Below, in pieces: positions 27,321 to 37,010 of a stretch of DNA of 64,000 bases. Origin of the DNA: Breoghania sp. (GTDB lineage Bacteria; Pseudomonadota; Alphaproteobacteria; Rhizobiales; Stappiaceae); the NCBI RefSeq assembly GCF_963674635.1, contig NZ_OY771475.1:2170001-2234000 (forward strand). Direction: 5' to 3'. Under the pieces are notes generated by a model. The model saw only the letters and a list, made by a program, of their open reading frames with translations. It made no database searches and had not been told where the DNA came from. Each line of letters starts with the position of its first letter. Positions within the stretch are counted from its first letter, which is position 1. The translations under genes were made by a program, and so were the position numbers.

Positions 27321-28199
27321 CTATTCGCCGCCGCCCAACGCATGCACATAGACGGCAAGCGACTTGATCGTCACGGGATCGAGACGCCCGCTCCAGGTCG
27401 GCATCACGCCATTGCGGGCGTTCGTGACCTGCGCCTTGATGTCGTCGATCGAGCCGCCGAAGAGCCAGACGGCATCGGTGAGGTTGGGAGCTCCCAACTC
27501 CTGCATGCCCTTGCCGTCTTCGCCGTGACAGACCGCGCAATTGTCAACAAACAGGGTCTCGCCCGCCGCCATGTCGACACCCTGTTCAGGCGTGCCGCCG
27601 GACAGCGTGTAGACATAGTTGGACACTTGCGTGATCTCCTCGCGCGAGAGGAGCTCATCGCGACCGAAGGCCGGCATGTCACCCATGCGGGTGTCATCGC
27701 CGGTGGAGCGGATGCCGTTCTCGATGGTGTAGTGGATGTCATCGAGCGTACCGCCCCACAGCCAGTCGTCGTCTTGCAGGTTCGGGTAACCGGGCGAGCC
27801 GGTTGCGCCGGAGCCATGGCAGGGCGCGCAGTTGTCGCCGAATGCCGCGCGGCCACTGGCCATCGCGAATTCCAGCATGCTGCTGTCGCTGTTGATTTCC
27901 TCCAGCGAGGCGTCGGCGAGGCCGGCGCCCATCTCGTTGCGAGCGGCAATGCCCGTCTCCAGGGCCACGGCAACCTGTTCACGCTGGGATGCCCCCAGCA
28001 TGCCGGCGGTGTAGCTGGAGATGAGCGGCCAGGACGGCATCAGCACCCAGTAGCCCACTGACCATATGCAGCATGCAAAGAACAGATAGAGCCACCACTT
28101 CGGAAGCGGATTGTTCAGCTCCCGCAGGCCATCCCATTCGTGGCCTGTGGTCTCCACACCGGAGACCTCGTCCACGTGTTTCTTGTGATCATCAGCCAT
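27321..28199 (-). CDS. ccoP: Cytochrome c oxidase cbb3-type subunit III (diheme)
   Basis: CcoP carries electrons from cytochrome c to the catalytic subunit. The 292-residue protein starts MADDHKKHVDEVSGVETTGHEWDGL, the usual CcoP opening, followed by ELNNPLPKWWLYLFF and one or two membrane helices. Two cytochrome c domains follow with heme motifs CAPCH and CAVCH, and later methionines (TRMGDMPAFG, GVMPTWSGRL) that are the expected axial ligands. It begins only 3 bases after the ccoQ stop codon in the ccoNOQP operon, and has the normal length. Confidence 0.97.
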   Translation of the reverse strand: MADDHKKHVDEVSGVETTGHEWDGLRELNNPLPKWWLYLFFACCIWSVGYWVLMPSWPLISSYTAGMLGASQREQVAVALETGIAARNEMGAGLADASLEEINSDSSMLEFAMASGRAAFGDNCAPCHGSGATGSPGYPNLQDDDWLWGGTLDDIHYTIENGIRSTGDDTRMGDMPAFGRDELLSREEITQVSNYVYTLSGGTPEQGVDMAAGETLFVDNCAVCHGEDGKGMQELGAPNLTDAVWLFGGSIDDIKAQVTNARNGVMPTWSGRLDPVTIKSLAVYVHALGGGE

Positions 28200-28202
28200 C
28201 GA

Positions 28203-28355
28203 TCAGTCCTCCCTCAGCGGGATATGGGCCGCGTCGTCGAACCGGTCGCGATTGCGCGGCCAGAACGCATAGACGAGCACGCCAAGGAAAATCAGGACGA
28301 AGTAGAGAAGACCCCAGGTCTGTGCGAACTCTGCCGCTTGGGTATAGTTTTCCAT
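28203..28355 (-). CDS. ccoQ: Cbb3-type cytochrome oxidase subunit CcoQ (FixQ)
   Basis: CcoQ is a small single-span subunit that stabilises cbb3 oxidase and its contact with CcoP. The 50-residue product is MENYTQAAEFAQTWGLLYFV, then the rest of a membrane helix and WPRNRDRFDDAAHIPLRED; the helix followed by a (W/R)P-N-R-xFD-AA-PL motif is typical of the family. It lies between ccoO (11 bases away) and ccoP (3 bases away) on the minus strand. Confidence 0.96.
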   Translation of the reverse strand: MENYTQAAEFAQTWGLLYFVLIFLGVLVYAFWPRNRDRFDDAAHIPLRED

Positions 28356-28366
28356 CCGAGCGCCCC

Positions 28367-29101
28367 CTATCTCAAATTGGCCTTGTCGTCGTAGATCGAG
28401 AAATCCACGAGCGTTCCAAGCACCTGCAGGTACGCGACAAGCGCATCCATTTCGCTGACCATTTTCGGATTGCCGTCGAAATCGCGCACGACCGCGTTCG
28501 GATAGCGTTCCAGAAGGGCGTCAACGCCATCGCTGTCGGGATTGGCCTGGGCCAGGAGATCGTCCCCGGCCGAGGCAATCGCGTCCTCGGTGTAGGGAAC
28601 GCCGACGATGGAATTGACCTTCAGGTGATCCGCGATGTCCCGGGTCTCAAGCTTTGCCTTGAGCAGGAACGGATAGCCGGGCATGACCGATTCCGGCACC
28701 ACCGAGCGCGGATCGCGCAGGTGGTCGCGATGCCATTCGTCGGAGTACTTGCCGCCGACGCGGGCAAGGTCCGGACCGGTGCGCTTGGACCCCCACTGGA
28801 AGGGGTGGTCGTACATCGATTCAGCCGCCAGAGAGTAATGGCCGTAACGCTCCAGTTCGTCACGCATCGGACGGATCATCTGCGAGTGGCAGAGATAGCA
28901 GCCCTCGCGGATGTAGATGTTGCGTCCGGCCAGTTCCAGCGGGGTGTAGGGCCGCATGCCCGACACCTTTTCGATGGTGCTCTTCAGATAGAAGAGCGGG
29001 ACGATTTCGACGAGCCCGCCGATGGCGACAGCCACAAGGATGCCGATCACCAGGACCATCGAATATTTTTCGAAGATCTCGTGTTTGTGCCAGAGAGACA
29101 T
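28367..29101 (-). CDS. ccoO: Cytochrome c oxidase cbb3-type subunit II (monoheme)
   Basis: CcoO is the membrane-anchored monoheme cytochrome c of the cbb3 oxidase. The 244-residue protein opens [20 protein letters not shown] with one membrane helix, then [19 protein letters not shown] holding the CxxCH heme motif, and [20 protein letters not shown] distal methionine in [10 protein letters not shown] is the probable sixth ligand. It starts 13 bases after the ccoN stop. Sequence and length match the family. Confidence 0.97.
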   Translation of the reverse strand: MSLWHKHEIFEKYSMVLVIGILVAVAIGGLVEIVPLFYLKSTIEKVSGMRPYTPLELAGRNIYIREGCYLCHSQMIRPMRDELERYGHYSLAAESMYDHPFQWGSKRTGPDLARVGGKYSDEWHRDHLRDPRSVVPESVMPGYPFLLKAKLETRDIADHLKVNSIVGVPYTEDAIASAGDDLLAQANPDSDGVDALLERYPNAVVRDFDGNPKMVSEMDALVAYLQVLGTLVDFSIYDDKANLR

Positions 29102-29114
29102 AGATCGTTATCCC

Positions 29115-30761
29115 CTATTGCGCCGGCGCGAGAGCAGGTTCGGCGACTTCCGCCTCACCGCGTGTCACGGTCATCCAGAGATTGAAGGCCATGATGAAGC
29201 CACCGACGACGAACAGACCGCCGCCGAACGCGCGCAGCACATAGAACCAGTGCATCGCCGCAACCGTTTCCACGAAGGAGTATTCGAGGAAGCCGAGAGC
29301 GTCATAGGCGCGCCACATCAAACCCTGGAGAATGCCCGAAACCCACATCGAGGTGATGTAGAAGACGATGCCGATGGTGGAGATCCAGAAGTGCCAGTTC
29401 ACCAGCCGAAGCGAGTAGAGGCCCTTGCGGTTCCACAGCCACGGGACGAGGCAGTAGAGGGCACCGAAGGAGATGTAGCCGACCCAGCCCAGCGCACCGG
29501 AATGCACATGGCCGATGGTCCAGTCGGTGTAGTGGGACAGTCCGTTGACCGCACGCACCGACATCAGCGGCCCTTCGAAGGTCGACATGCCGTAGAAGGC
29601 AACCGAGACGACCATCATCCGCAGGACCGGATCGGTACGCAGCTTGTCCCAGGCACCCGAAAGCGTCATCAGGCCGTTGATCATGCCACCCCAGGACGGC
29701 ATCCACAGCATGATCGAGAAGGTCATGCCAAGGGTGGAAGCCCACTGCGGCAGGGCGGTGTAGTGCAGGTGATGCGGACCGGCCCAGATGTAGAGGAAGA
29801 TCAGCGCCCAGAAGTGAACGATCGACAGGCGGTAGGAATAGACCGGCCGCTCGGCCCGCTTGGGCACGAAGTAATACATGATGGCCAGGAAGCCGGCGGT
29901 CAGGAAGAAGCCCACCGCGTTATGGCCGTACCACCATTGCACCATGGCGTCCTGAACGCCCGACCACACGATGTAGGACTTGGTCCCGAACACGGAGACC
30001 GGGATCGTCAGATTGTTGACGATATGCAGCATCGCGATGGTGATGATGAATGCGAGGTAGAACCAGTTCGCCACATAGATATGCGGCTCCTTGCGCTTCC
30101 AGAGCGTGCCGAGGAAGACCAGCAGATAGACCACCCACACGACGGTCAGCCACAGGTCGGCGTACCATTCGGGCTCTGCATATTCCTTGGACTGGGTCAC
30201 ACCCAGCAGGTAGCCGGTTCCGGCGATCACGATGAAGGCGTTGTAGCCGATGATCACGAACCAGGGCGCGACAATGCCGGGCATGCGCGCCTGCGAGGTG
30301 CGCTGGACCACATAGAAGGACGTCGCCAGCAGGACGTTACCGCCAAAGGCGAAGATCACCGCGGACGTGTGCAGCGGGCGAAGACGCCCGAAATTGGTCC
30401 ACGGAAGATCGAAGTTCAGTGCCGGGAAAGCCAGCTGCAGGGCAATGATCAGCCCCACGGTGAAGCCGGCCAGCCCCCAGAACATTGCCGCGACAGACGC
30501 GAACTTCACGGGCGCCATATTGTAGTTCGGGCGGCCATCGATGATCTGGGCCGGTGCGGCGCCGTCTGCATCGAAATAGCTTTTCAGAATGAAAAACGCA
30601 CCACCGGCAGTCACGAGCGCCCCGAACGCTGCGTGAAATGCCATGACGCTGTCATAGGTTTTGCCGGAAACGATCAGGCAGGCGAACGCCACCACAACCA
30701 GGAAGAGGGCAAAACCGCCCTGCTCCATCGTCAGGTAGCGGGCATGTGTCGGTCGAGCCAT
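29115..30761 (-). CDS. ccoN: Cytochrome c oxidase cbb3-type subunit I (catalytic)
   Basis: CcoN is the heme-copper catalytic subunit that reduces O2 with high affinity and pumps protons. The 548-residue protein has about 12 membrane helices and the cbb3 hallmarks [16 protein letters not shown] (low-spin heme His), [18 protein letters not shown] (CuB His and the cross-linked Tyr region), [15 protein letters not shown] (two CuB His), and [17 protein letters not shown] (heme ligands). It heads the operon ccoNOQP. A perfect FNR/FixK-type box at 30872-30885 lies about 110 bases upstream of its ATG, so low-oxygen induction by FixK or FNR is likely. Confidence 0.98.
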   Translation of the reverse strand: MARPTHARYLTMEQGGFALFLVVVAFACLIVSGKTYDSVMAFHAAFGALVTAGGAFFILKSYFDADGAAPAQIIDGRPNYNMAPVKFASVAAMFWGLAGFTVGLIIALQLAFPALNFDLPWTNFGRLRPLHTSAVIFAFGGNVLLATSFYVVQRTSQARMPGIVAPWFVIIGYNAFIVIAGTGYLLGVTQSKEYAEPEWYADLWLTVVWVVYLLVFLGTLWKRKEPHIYVANWFYLAFIITIAMLHIVNNLTIPVSVFGTKSYIVWSGVQDAMVQWWYGHNAVGFFLTAGFLAIMYYFVPKRAERPVYSYRLSIVHFWALIFLYIWAGPHHLHYTALPQWASTLGMTFSIMLWMPSWGGMINGLMTLSGAWDKLRTDPVLRMMVVSVAFYGMSTFEGPLMSVRAVNGLSHYTDWTIGHVHSGALGWVGYISFGALYCLVPWLWNRKGLYSLRLVNWHFWISTIGIVFYITSMWVSGILQGLMWRAYDALGFLEYSFVETVAAMHWFYVLRAFGGGLFVVGGFIMAFNLWMTVTRGEAEVAEPALAPAQ

Positions 30762-30871
30762 GTTGTCAGCCCCAGAGTTTGGACAAAAAATCCGAACACT
30801 CGACTAGCGCGATCAAGACGCACCCCCCGAGCCTCCATTCCGAGGCGTAGTGACGCATCAGGGGCTCCGCC

Positions 30872-30885
30872 TTGACATGCGTCAA
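30872..30885 (-). promoter_or_regulatory. FNR/FixK box upstream of ccoN
   Basis: TTGAC-ATGC-GTCAA is a perfect dyad of the FNR/FixK consensus (TTGAY-N4-RTCAA). It sits about 110 bases before the ccoN start codon, a spacing that allows a class II promoter with a 60-70 base leader. The likely regulator is encoded at 33118-33831. Confidence 0.85.
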
Positions 30886-31572
30886 TACGCTCAGGTTAGA
30901 CAAATGAAAAAGCAGACCCTTGCCGGATTTACAATCGGCCTCCCGCCTGAATGGAGCCTTCCAGGTGCGGCCTTTTGTCCCTCCGCCCTGCCAATTACTG
31001 GTTTCAGGTGAGGTCTGCCTGCCTGCGCGTGGTCCGCACAGGCCCATTTTCTGCGAGTTATCGTCAAGACTACAACGTCAGCGACAGAATGCTGAACGCA
31101 GCAACCCTTCGTCATTTTTTCCACACTCTTGCACGAAAACCCGTCTCTTGCATCGGTTATTCCCGAGAATCACTCAGGAGCCCATCGCTTCGCAGGATGC
31201 TCCGCTGGGGCACCTCCCCCTCGCCATGTACAGGCCCTACCCCGTCAAAAGAGCCCCAAGCCGCAGGCTTGCGAATTCGCAACGCTGTGAGCGCGGACAC
31301 CTGTGGAGGCCCCTTCACCAGCAACGCGCGCCGGTCGGGCCAAGCTCGAAATCGCGCGCCTTGCTGCCGGACCACCTTGCCAGATCGCCCTACCAGCCTG
31401 CCCCTCGAATGACGCGACGGCTTTCATTGCACGCGGCCTTGCCCTAAGTAGGAAAGGCCAGAAGCCGACGCAAAGTGCCCCCCCCGATCGGGCGGAGCCT
31501 TCTGACTGAGGCGGCTTGCCGGTGATTGATGTCTGGACAAGCCAGCCCTTTTGACGCTGCGTCTTTGGGCGC

Positions 31573-31586
31573 TTGACCCACATCAA
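31573..31586 (+). promoter_or_regulatory. FNR/FixK box upstream of hemN
   Basis: TTGAC-CCAC-ATCAA matches the FNR/FixK consensus with four of five arm positions symmetrical. The dyad ends 34 bases before the hemN ATG, so the transcript leader must be very short if the protein activates from -41.5. Confidence 0.82.
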
Positions 31587-31620
31587 GGTGGTGCACACAA
31601 GTTCAGGTCTAATCGCGCCC

Positions 31621-32967
31621 ATGACACGGATAGAAGCACGATACGCGAACCGTAACGTTCCGCGCTACACATCCTACCCGACCGCGCCGCATTTCAATGC
31701 GCAGGTCGGCCCGCAAACCTATGCCGGATGGCTCGCCAACCTGCCCGACGCGCCGCTGTCGCTCTATCTTCACGTGCCCTTTTGCAGGGAGATCTGCCAC
31801 TATTGCGGATGCAACACCAAGGCGAGCCGCAAGGATGAGCCGATCGCCGCCTATGGCGAGACCCTGATCAGGGAAATCCGGCTCGTTCGCTCGCTGATCG
31901 GCGCGCGGCGCAGCGTGAGCCACATCCATTGGGGCGGCGGAACCCCGAGCCTGATGCCGCGGACCTCGTTCCTGCGCATCATGGAGACGCTGCACGAGGC
32001 CTTCGACTTCGCCCCCGGTCACGAACACGCCATCGAACTCGACCCACGCACGGTGACAGCGGAGATAGCCGGCACCCTCGCCCTGTCGAAGGTGACGCGG
32101 GCGAGCCTCGGCGTTCAGGATTTCGATGCAACCGTACAGGAGGCCATCGGGCGGCTTCAATCGTTCGACACCGTGGCCACCGCCGTCGGCTTGCTTCGCA
32201 GCGAAGGCATCGATGCGATCAACTTCGACCTGATGTATGGCCTGCCACGCCAGACGCTCGGAGCAATCCGCGAGACCGTGAAGCGCGCGCTTGCTCTTGA
32301 ACCGGGCCGTATCGCACTGTTCGGCTATGCCCATGTGCCGTGGTTCAAGAAAAACCAGACCCTGATCGATGAGGCCGAGTTGCCGGAAGCGCAGGCACGG
32401 CGTGAGCTGGCGGATGCCGCGCGTGAGGCGATTGTGGAGGCCGGCTATGTGGCCATCGGGCTCGACCACTTCGCGCGCCCGGACGACCCCATGGCGATCG
32501 CGCTGCGCGATGGAACGCTCCACCGCAATTTCCAGGGCTACACAACCGACGATGCGCAGATCCTGATCGGACTGGGCGCGTCCTCCATCGGCCGGCTGCC
32601 GCAGGGCTATATCCAGAATGCGCCCGATGTGGGCGGATGGGAACGCGCCATCGAAGCCGGTCACCCACCCGTCGTGCGCGGCATCGCGCTTGACGAGAAT
32701 GACCGCACCCGCGCCGACATCATCGAGATGCTGATGACCTGCTACGAGGCGAATGTGGAGACAATCGCGCGGCGGCACGGGATGGAGCCGGAGCAACTGG
32801 CCGACGGCTTCGAGCGCCTGCAGGAGATGGTCGATGACGGACTGGCCGTGATCGAAGGCTGGACCGTCAGGGTGACGGACGCCGGAAAGCCCTTCGTCCG
32901 TGTCGCGGCGGCGGCCTTCGACAGTTACCTTGCCAACGGTTCCGCCAGGCATTCGGTTGCCGTGTGA
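31621..32967 (+). CDS. hemN: Oxygen-independent coproporphyrinogen III oxidase
   Basis: HemN is a radical SAM enzyme that converts coproporphyrinogen III to protoporphyrinogen IX without O2. The 448-residue protein starts MTRIEARYANRNVPRYTSYP and includes the cluster motif HVPFCREICHYCGCNTK (Cys55, Cys59, Cys62 and the extra Cys64 typical of true HemN). HIHWGGGTPSLM, NFDLMYGLPRQT and GYAHVPWFKKNQ follow in family order, and the C terminus has the usual HemN domain. I took the ATG at 31621; an alternative TTG start at 31573 would lie inside the FNR box. It should be induced in low oxygen together with ccoNOQP. Confidence 0.96.
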   Translation: MTRIEARYANRNVPRYTSYPTAPHFNAQVGPQTYAGWLANLPDAPLSLYLHVPFCREICHYCGCNTKASRKDEPIAAYGETLIREIRLVRSLIGARRSVSHIHWGGGTPSLMPRTSFLRIMETLHEAFDFAPGHEHAIELDPRTVTAEIAGTLALSKVTRASLGVQDFDATVQEAIGRLQSFDTVATAVGLLRSEGIDAINFDLMYGLPRQTLGAIRETVKRALALEPGRIALFGYAHVPWFKKNQTLIDEAELPEAQARRELADAAREAIVEAGYVAIGLDHFARPDDPMAIALRDGTLHRNFQGYTTDDAQILIGLGASSIGRLPQGYIQNAPDVGGWERAIEAGHPPVVRGIALDENDRTRADIIEMLMTCYEANVETIARRHGMEPEQLADGFERLQEMVDDGLAVIEGWTVRVTDAGKPFVRVAAAAFDSYLANGSARHSVAV

Positions 32968-33117
32968 CAGGCTTGGCGTGAGACGACGTCTGGCGCCCTT
33001 AGCTGCCCAAGGCGGGGATATCTTCCGCGCCTTCCCCCCCTGCGGGGCTGCAGCTTCAGTGGCGGACGGGACATTTCCCCGCTGCCGCCATGCCCCATCT
33101 CGTTTACAGGGCCACCC

Positions 33118-33831
33118 CTAGTGCATGCCGGTCAGGCGGCACAGACCACAGATACGCGGAATGACAATTCGATCCTGTTTCTCGATGCGGATCAAGCCCC
33201 GGCGCTTCAGCTCGGAAATTGCCCGGCTCACGGTCTCGATCGTCAGGCCGAGATAGTCTGCGATCTCCTGCCGGGTCATCGAAAGCTCGACCACCCCTTC
33301 GTCAACATCGCCGGCCGGCCCCAGGCAATCGACAACGCCGCGCCCCGGTACGAAATGCATGAGATAACTCGCCACCCGCTCCATCGCGGATTTGCGGCCC
33401 AGCAGCATGGCATGATCGTGCAGGGCTTCCATCTTGGCCAGCATGCGTTCGCCGACATAGCGCTGCAGACTGAGCGAAAGATCGATGTCCTTGCGGCCGA
33501 GCGCGCGAATTTCAGCCCCGGAGAGCGTCTCCGCGGTGCAATCGTAGATCCGCCCGCACTGGAAACCGAAAAGATCGCCCGCTTTCAGGATCTCAACCAC
33601 CTGACGACGCCCGTCGGGCAGAAGCTTGTACAGCATCACCGTTCCACGCCCGACCTCATAGATATGGTCGGCCGGATCACCTTCATAGAAAACGGCTTCA
33701 TGGGGAGCGAGGTCGAGTTTTCGGACTTTTGGGCCATTCACATAGTCAGCCCACACAGCAGCCACGTCAGCAAGGCCCATGTCGGCCGCAGCCTGATCAT
33801 GAGCCTGTGACGTTTGCTCGAGAAAGGTCAT
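33118..33831 (-). CDS. fixK: Crp/Fnr-family regulator, FixK-like (no iron-sulfur cysteine cluster)
   Basis: A 237-residue cyclic-nucleotide-fold regulator. Residues 45-140 form the effector domain (HEAVFYEGDPADHIYEVGRGTVMLYKLL), a long dimer helix follows, and the winged helix ends with MTRQEIADYLGLTIETVSRAISELKRRGLI. The recognition helix ETVSR is the FNR/FixK type, which reads TTGAC-N4-RTCAA boxes. The N terminus lacks the cysteines that bind the 4Fe-4S cluster in FNR, so O2 sensing must come from elsewhere, most simply from FixLJ encoded next door. The last residues include an unusual RICGLCRLTGMH. The ATG at 33831 has GGAGGGG seven bases upstream. The gene converges with hemN. Confidence 0.85.
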   Translation of the reverse strand: MTFLEQTSQAHDQAAADMGLADVAAVWADYVNGPKVRKLDLAPHEAVFYEGDPADHIYEVGRGTVMLYKLLPDGRRQVVEILKAGDLFGFQCGRIYDCTAETLSGAEIRALGRKDIDLSLSLQRYVGERMLAKMEALHDHAMLLGRKSAMERVASYLMHFVPGRGVVDCLGPAGDVDEGVVELSMTRQEIADYLGLTIETVSRAISELKRRGLIRIEKQDRIVIPRICGLCRLTGMH

Positions 33832-34541
33832 ACCAATCCCCTCCATCACGACGACAAGCGGCGAAATCCGTCCCATTCCGACGCCAGTCTATTCACTAAA
33901 TCACGCGGCACCGTCGGAGTTTACAGGCCACCGCAACATTCCACAAAATGCCGCAGGGCCCAGCAGGATCGCGTCCGATCCCAAATCTCTCAGTGACCAG
34001 AGTACTCTATCCGGGATTTTCGGGATACGAAAACGGGAAAACGCCCACTTAAAAAACACGATAGACAATTCAAACAACAAATTCGACCAGCAAATTACTA
34101 CCGCACAGAGCGGCGCTCACGGAGCGTATCCACACCGCAACCGGAAGAGGCAACCCCTCTTTTCTCGCACCTACCGCTACGCTATCCGCAAACACTCACG
34201 CCACTCGGCGACAGGCTGCGCAGCCACACAGCAAGTATTTCCCCTTACCAATCGACGATCAAACCGCGTCTTCAAATCCGCCTCAGCGGCGCGGTCGCCC
34301 CGCCGATACATCGGCGCGCCACACAACACAGACATGATCACCATCGTCCCGTCGGCCATGTGATGCCCGCCAGCGATATGACAAAAGACACACACCCAGC
34401 CTGCCGCACCCGTTTCGACGACAATCGGGGGCGCCGGTACAGCGCGCGACACAGAAGACATCGGCCCTACGCGAAGGGATCTGCCTTTTCGGCAAAACAA
34501 GACGGCGCCACCCCTGACAGAGAGCCGGCACCGCCCAGAGC
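33832..34541. other. Gene-free stretch between fixK-like gene and fixJ
   Basis: About 710 bases with no convincing gene; the longest minus-strand frame (34177-34545) resembles nothing known. A very AT-rich patch (34010-34110) stands out against the GC-rich surroundings. The fixK-like promoter, perhaps a FixJ target, should lie in the left part. Confidence 0.5.
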
Positions 34542-35156
34542 TCAATCCGACTTTTCGCCCGTCAGAACGATCCGAACGAGGTCGGCGGCATTGCGCGCGC
34601 CGAGCTTTTCCATGATGCGGGCGCGATGCACTTCGATGGTGCGCGGGCTGATTCCGAGTGTGCGCCCGGCTTCCTTGTTGGACGCGCCACCGGTGATCTG
34701 CTCCAGCACCTCGCGTTCGCGCGGGGTGAGGGTTTCCGCGCCGGGGAAGTTGCGCATCTTCTCACCGAAGTCGCCGCGCCGAGCCATGGCGTCCACGGCG
34801 TCGCGAACACGTTGGACAACGGTGTCGGCATCAAAGGGCTTTTCGATGAAATCGAAGGCGCCCTGCTTGATCGCGTTCACCGCCATGGGGATGTCTCCCT
34901 GTCCGGAAATGATGAAGACAGGCGCGGGATATTCCTCCGCATTGAGGCTTTTGAGAATGTCGATCCCCGAGCGACCCGGCATATGCACATCCAGGATCAC
35001 GCAGGCCGGTTCCTTGCGGGCGGCAGCCATCAGGAAGGCATCACCATTGTCGAAGGTTTCCACCCGGAAATCCTCCATTTCGAACACGACAGACAGGGCA
35101 TCGCGAACGGAAGGATCATCATCAACGATGTAGATCAGGTTCGACTCTTCGGACAT
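34542..35156 (-). CDS. fixJ: Response regulator FixJ
   Basis: FixJ is the DNA-binding response regulator of the FixL oxygen sensor and activates fixK in rhizobia. The 204-residue protein has a receiver domain with phosphoacceptor Asp56 (ACVILDVHMPG), FIISGQG for the switch residue and FDFIEKPFDAD for the lysine. The LuxR-type output domain reads TLTPREREVLEQITGGASNKEAGRTLGISPRTIEVHRARIMEKL. It follows fixL after 27 bases on the same strand, so the pair is co-transcribed. Confidence 0.94.
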   Translation of the reverse strand: MSEESNLIYIVDDDPSVRDALSVVFEMEDFRVETFDNGDAFLMAAARKEPACVILDVHMPGRSGIDILKSLNAEEYPAPVFIISGQGDIPMAVNAIKQGAFDFIEKPFDADTVVQRVRDAVDAMARRGDFGEKMRNFPGAETLTPREREVLEQITGGASNKEAGRTLGISPRTIEVHRARIMEKLGARNAADLVRIVLTGEKSD

Positions 35157-35183
35157 TCCGGATTTCCTCGCTATCTTTTCTGT

Positions 35184-36347
35184 TCAAATATCGGCGTTGG
35201 GGGCACCGCCCCGGTCGAGCGGGAGCCTGAGCGTGAAGACCGCGCCACGACCATTTCCTCCCGGGTCGACGGTCAGATCTCCACCATGGCTCTGGGCAAT
35301 AGACTTTGAAATCGCCAGACCAAGGCCAAGCCCCTTCTTCTTCGTGCTGGAGAAGGCGCGAAACAGGTTCCTCAAATTGACGGACGAAATGCCCGGACCA
35401 CTATCGGCCACCTGGATCACCACATCCTCCTCCACCCGGCGTGAAGAGATCCGGATCCAGCGCTCCTCTGCATCCTTCACCACTTCCAGCGCGTTGCGGA
35501 TGAGGTTCACCAGAATCTGCTGGATCTGCACCGGATCGACATCGACCGGCGGAATGCTCTCCTCGTCATCGCGCACGACATTGACGCTCAGCGTGTACTG
35601 GCCAAGAAGGACCAGTTCGAGTGACTCGTCGATCAAATCCCCAACGCTGGCGCTGCGGCGCTCCGCTTCGCGGTTTTCGACGAACTGGCGCATTCGCTGA
35701 ATGATCTGGCCGGCACGGTGCGCCTCGCGTACGGCCTTGCCGAGAATGTCGACGATGCGCGCATCGAGATTGTCGCCGTCGGAATGCGCCTTGCGGGTAA
35801 TCGCCTGAAGGTAGAGCATGACCGCCGTTAGCGGCTGATTGAGCTCGTGCGCAATGGCCGCCCCCATCTCGTCCATCGCGTTGACGCGGGCGAAGTGGAC
35901 CAATTGCGATTGCATCCGGTTGAGCCGCTCTTCCTGGATCTTGCGCGGACGGAGATCCCGCAGGATGCCGACGAACTGACGCCCTTCCGGTGTATGTGCC
36001 TCGCCCACCGACAGCTCCACAGGGAACTCCCGGGCACTCTTGTGTCTGACACGGACCTCGCGACCGTAACCGATGATCTTGGCTTCGCCGGAACGGAGGT
36101 AATTACCGAGGGTTTCATCGTGCCTGGAGGCGAATTCTTCCGGCATCAGAAGCTTGATATTCTCGCCGACCACTTCGGCAGCCGTGTAACCGAACAACCG
36201 CTCGCAAGCCCGGTTGAAGGACAGGATCCTGCCCATTTCGTCGATCACGCAAATGCCGTCGACTGCGGTGTCGAGAATACTCAGCAGCCGCGCTTCGGAA
36301 ACCGAAGGCTGGCCCGCCGCCAGGCCCGATATTTCTTGCCGCATCAC
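35184..36347 (-). CDS. fixL: Oxygen-sensing histidine kinase FixL
   Basis: FixL is autophosphorylated when O2 leaves its PAS heme, then passes phosphate to FixJ. The 387-residue protein is soluble with one PAS domain (residues 20-130): FNRACERLFGY, the heme-ligand histidine in ASRHDETLGNYL (His76), and IIGYGREVRVRHK, where the arginine of GYGR (Arg96) matches the O2-signalling arginine of rhizobial FixL. The kinase core has the phosphorylated His167 in AAIAHELNQPLTAV, the N box VNLIRNALEV, and G boxes ADSGPGISS and KGLGLGLAISKSI. It lacks the N-terminal membrane helices of S. meliloti FixL. It is cotranscribed with fixJ. Confidence 0.93.
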   Translation of the reverse strand: MMRQEISGLAAGQPSVSEARLLSILDTAVDGICVIDEMGRILSFNRACERLFGYTAAEVVGENIKLLMPEEFASRHDETLGNYLRSGEAKIIGYGREVRVRHKSAREFPVELSVGEAHTPEGRQFVGILRDLRPRKIQEERLNRMQSQLVHFARVNAMDEMGAAIAHELNQPLTAVMLYLQAITRKAHSDGDNLDARIVDILGKAVREAHRAGQIIQRMRQFVENREAERRSASVGDLIDESLELVLLGQYTLSVNVVRDDEESIPPVDVDPVQIQQILVNLIRNALEVVKDAEERWIRISSRRVEEDVVIQVADSGPGISSVNLRNLFRAFSSTKKKGLGLGLAISKSIAQSHGGDLTVDPGGNGRGAVFTLRLPLDRGGAPNADI

Positions 36348-37010
36348 AATCTCCAGCCCCCCGAACCAGACAACTTGCCAAGCAGCGCACCCAGCGGTTT
36401 CGGCCGATATCCAACCCGCCTTTTCAGATGCCCAAACGCATGTCCCGCGCCTTCCCTCATGTCGCCAGCCAACCCAGCAATCGCCGGGACCTAAAGGATC
36501 CAGCCTCCACCCGATCCAATCTCGACAGGCGCCGACGGAGAACCATCACATACGACATGCAGAGCCTAGGTGCCGTCCAAACGGTATTTATAAGACCCTC
36601 CAGAAGCCTTCGCTTCCCCAGAACAAGTTTGCGGCTTTCTATTCAACAAGAAATCCCAAATCATATTCCGAATATCGAGACTAACAGGCATATCGACAGG
36701 TGAGAAGCCCTTTAAGAAGATGATGACATTGCAATAAATGACAATTTTATCTTATCATGCATAGCAATCCTGGCGGGCTGCAACCTGCGCTATAAAAACT
36801 TGCGGGAAGTTTCGTATCGGGCTTCTACGTATTCGCTGTCGCTTCCGCAGAGGAATCACGACGCGGAACAATCATCGTCGCGCGGGACATGGACTTCCAT
36901 TTGGAACTATGCTCGAATCCGCAAAAAACCAGATGAGGAAACGGTCGAGAGGACTGCAAGCCGACACCCTGCCGGTTTGCGACAGGTCTCCGACAGGGCT
37001 GTGAGGACAT
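36348..37010. other. Gene-free divergent region between fixL and crbS-like gene
   Basis: About 660 bases. No gene is recognised. The segment 36650-36800 is strikingly AT-rich and should hold the crbS-side promoter; TATAAA occurs at 36791-36796 without a good -35 partner. Nothing else can be said with support. Confidence 0.5.

Larger units (their letters stand above)
30762..31620. other. Divergent control region between ccoN and hemN
   Basis: About 860 bases. It contains the two FNR/FixK boxes listed separately, one near each gene. The middle part has open frames on both strands but none I can assign, and no RNA gene is apparent. The size is generous for two promoters, so a small RNA or lost gene is possible. 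Confidence 0.5.

Noticed and set aside
30904..31011. 35-residue frame (MKKQTLAGFTIGLPPEWSL) between ccoN and hemN
   Set aside because: Weak ribosome binding site and no similarity; it begins just past the FNR box and is probably chance.
34177..34545. 122-codon minus-strand frame between fixJ and the fixK-like gene
   Set aside because: No recognisable domain, poor start context and overlap with the end of fixJ. Kept as non-coding.
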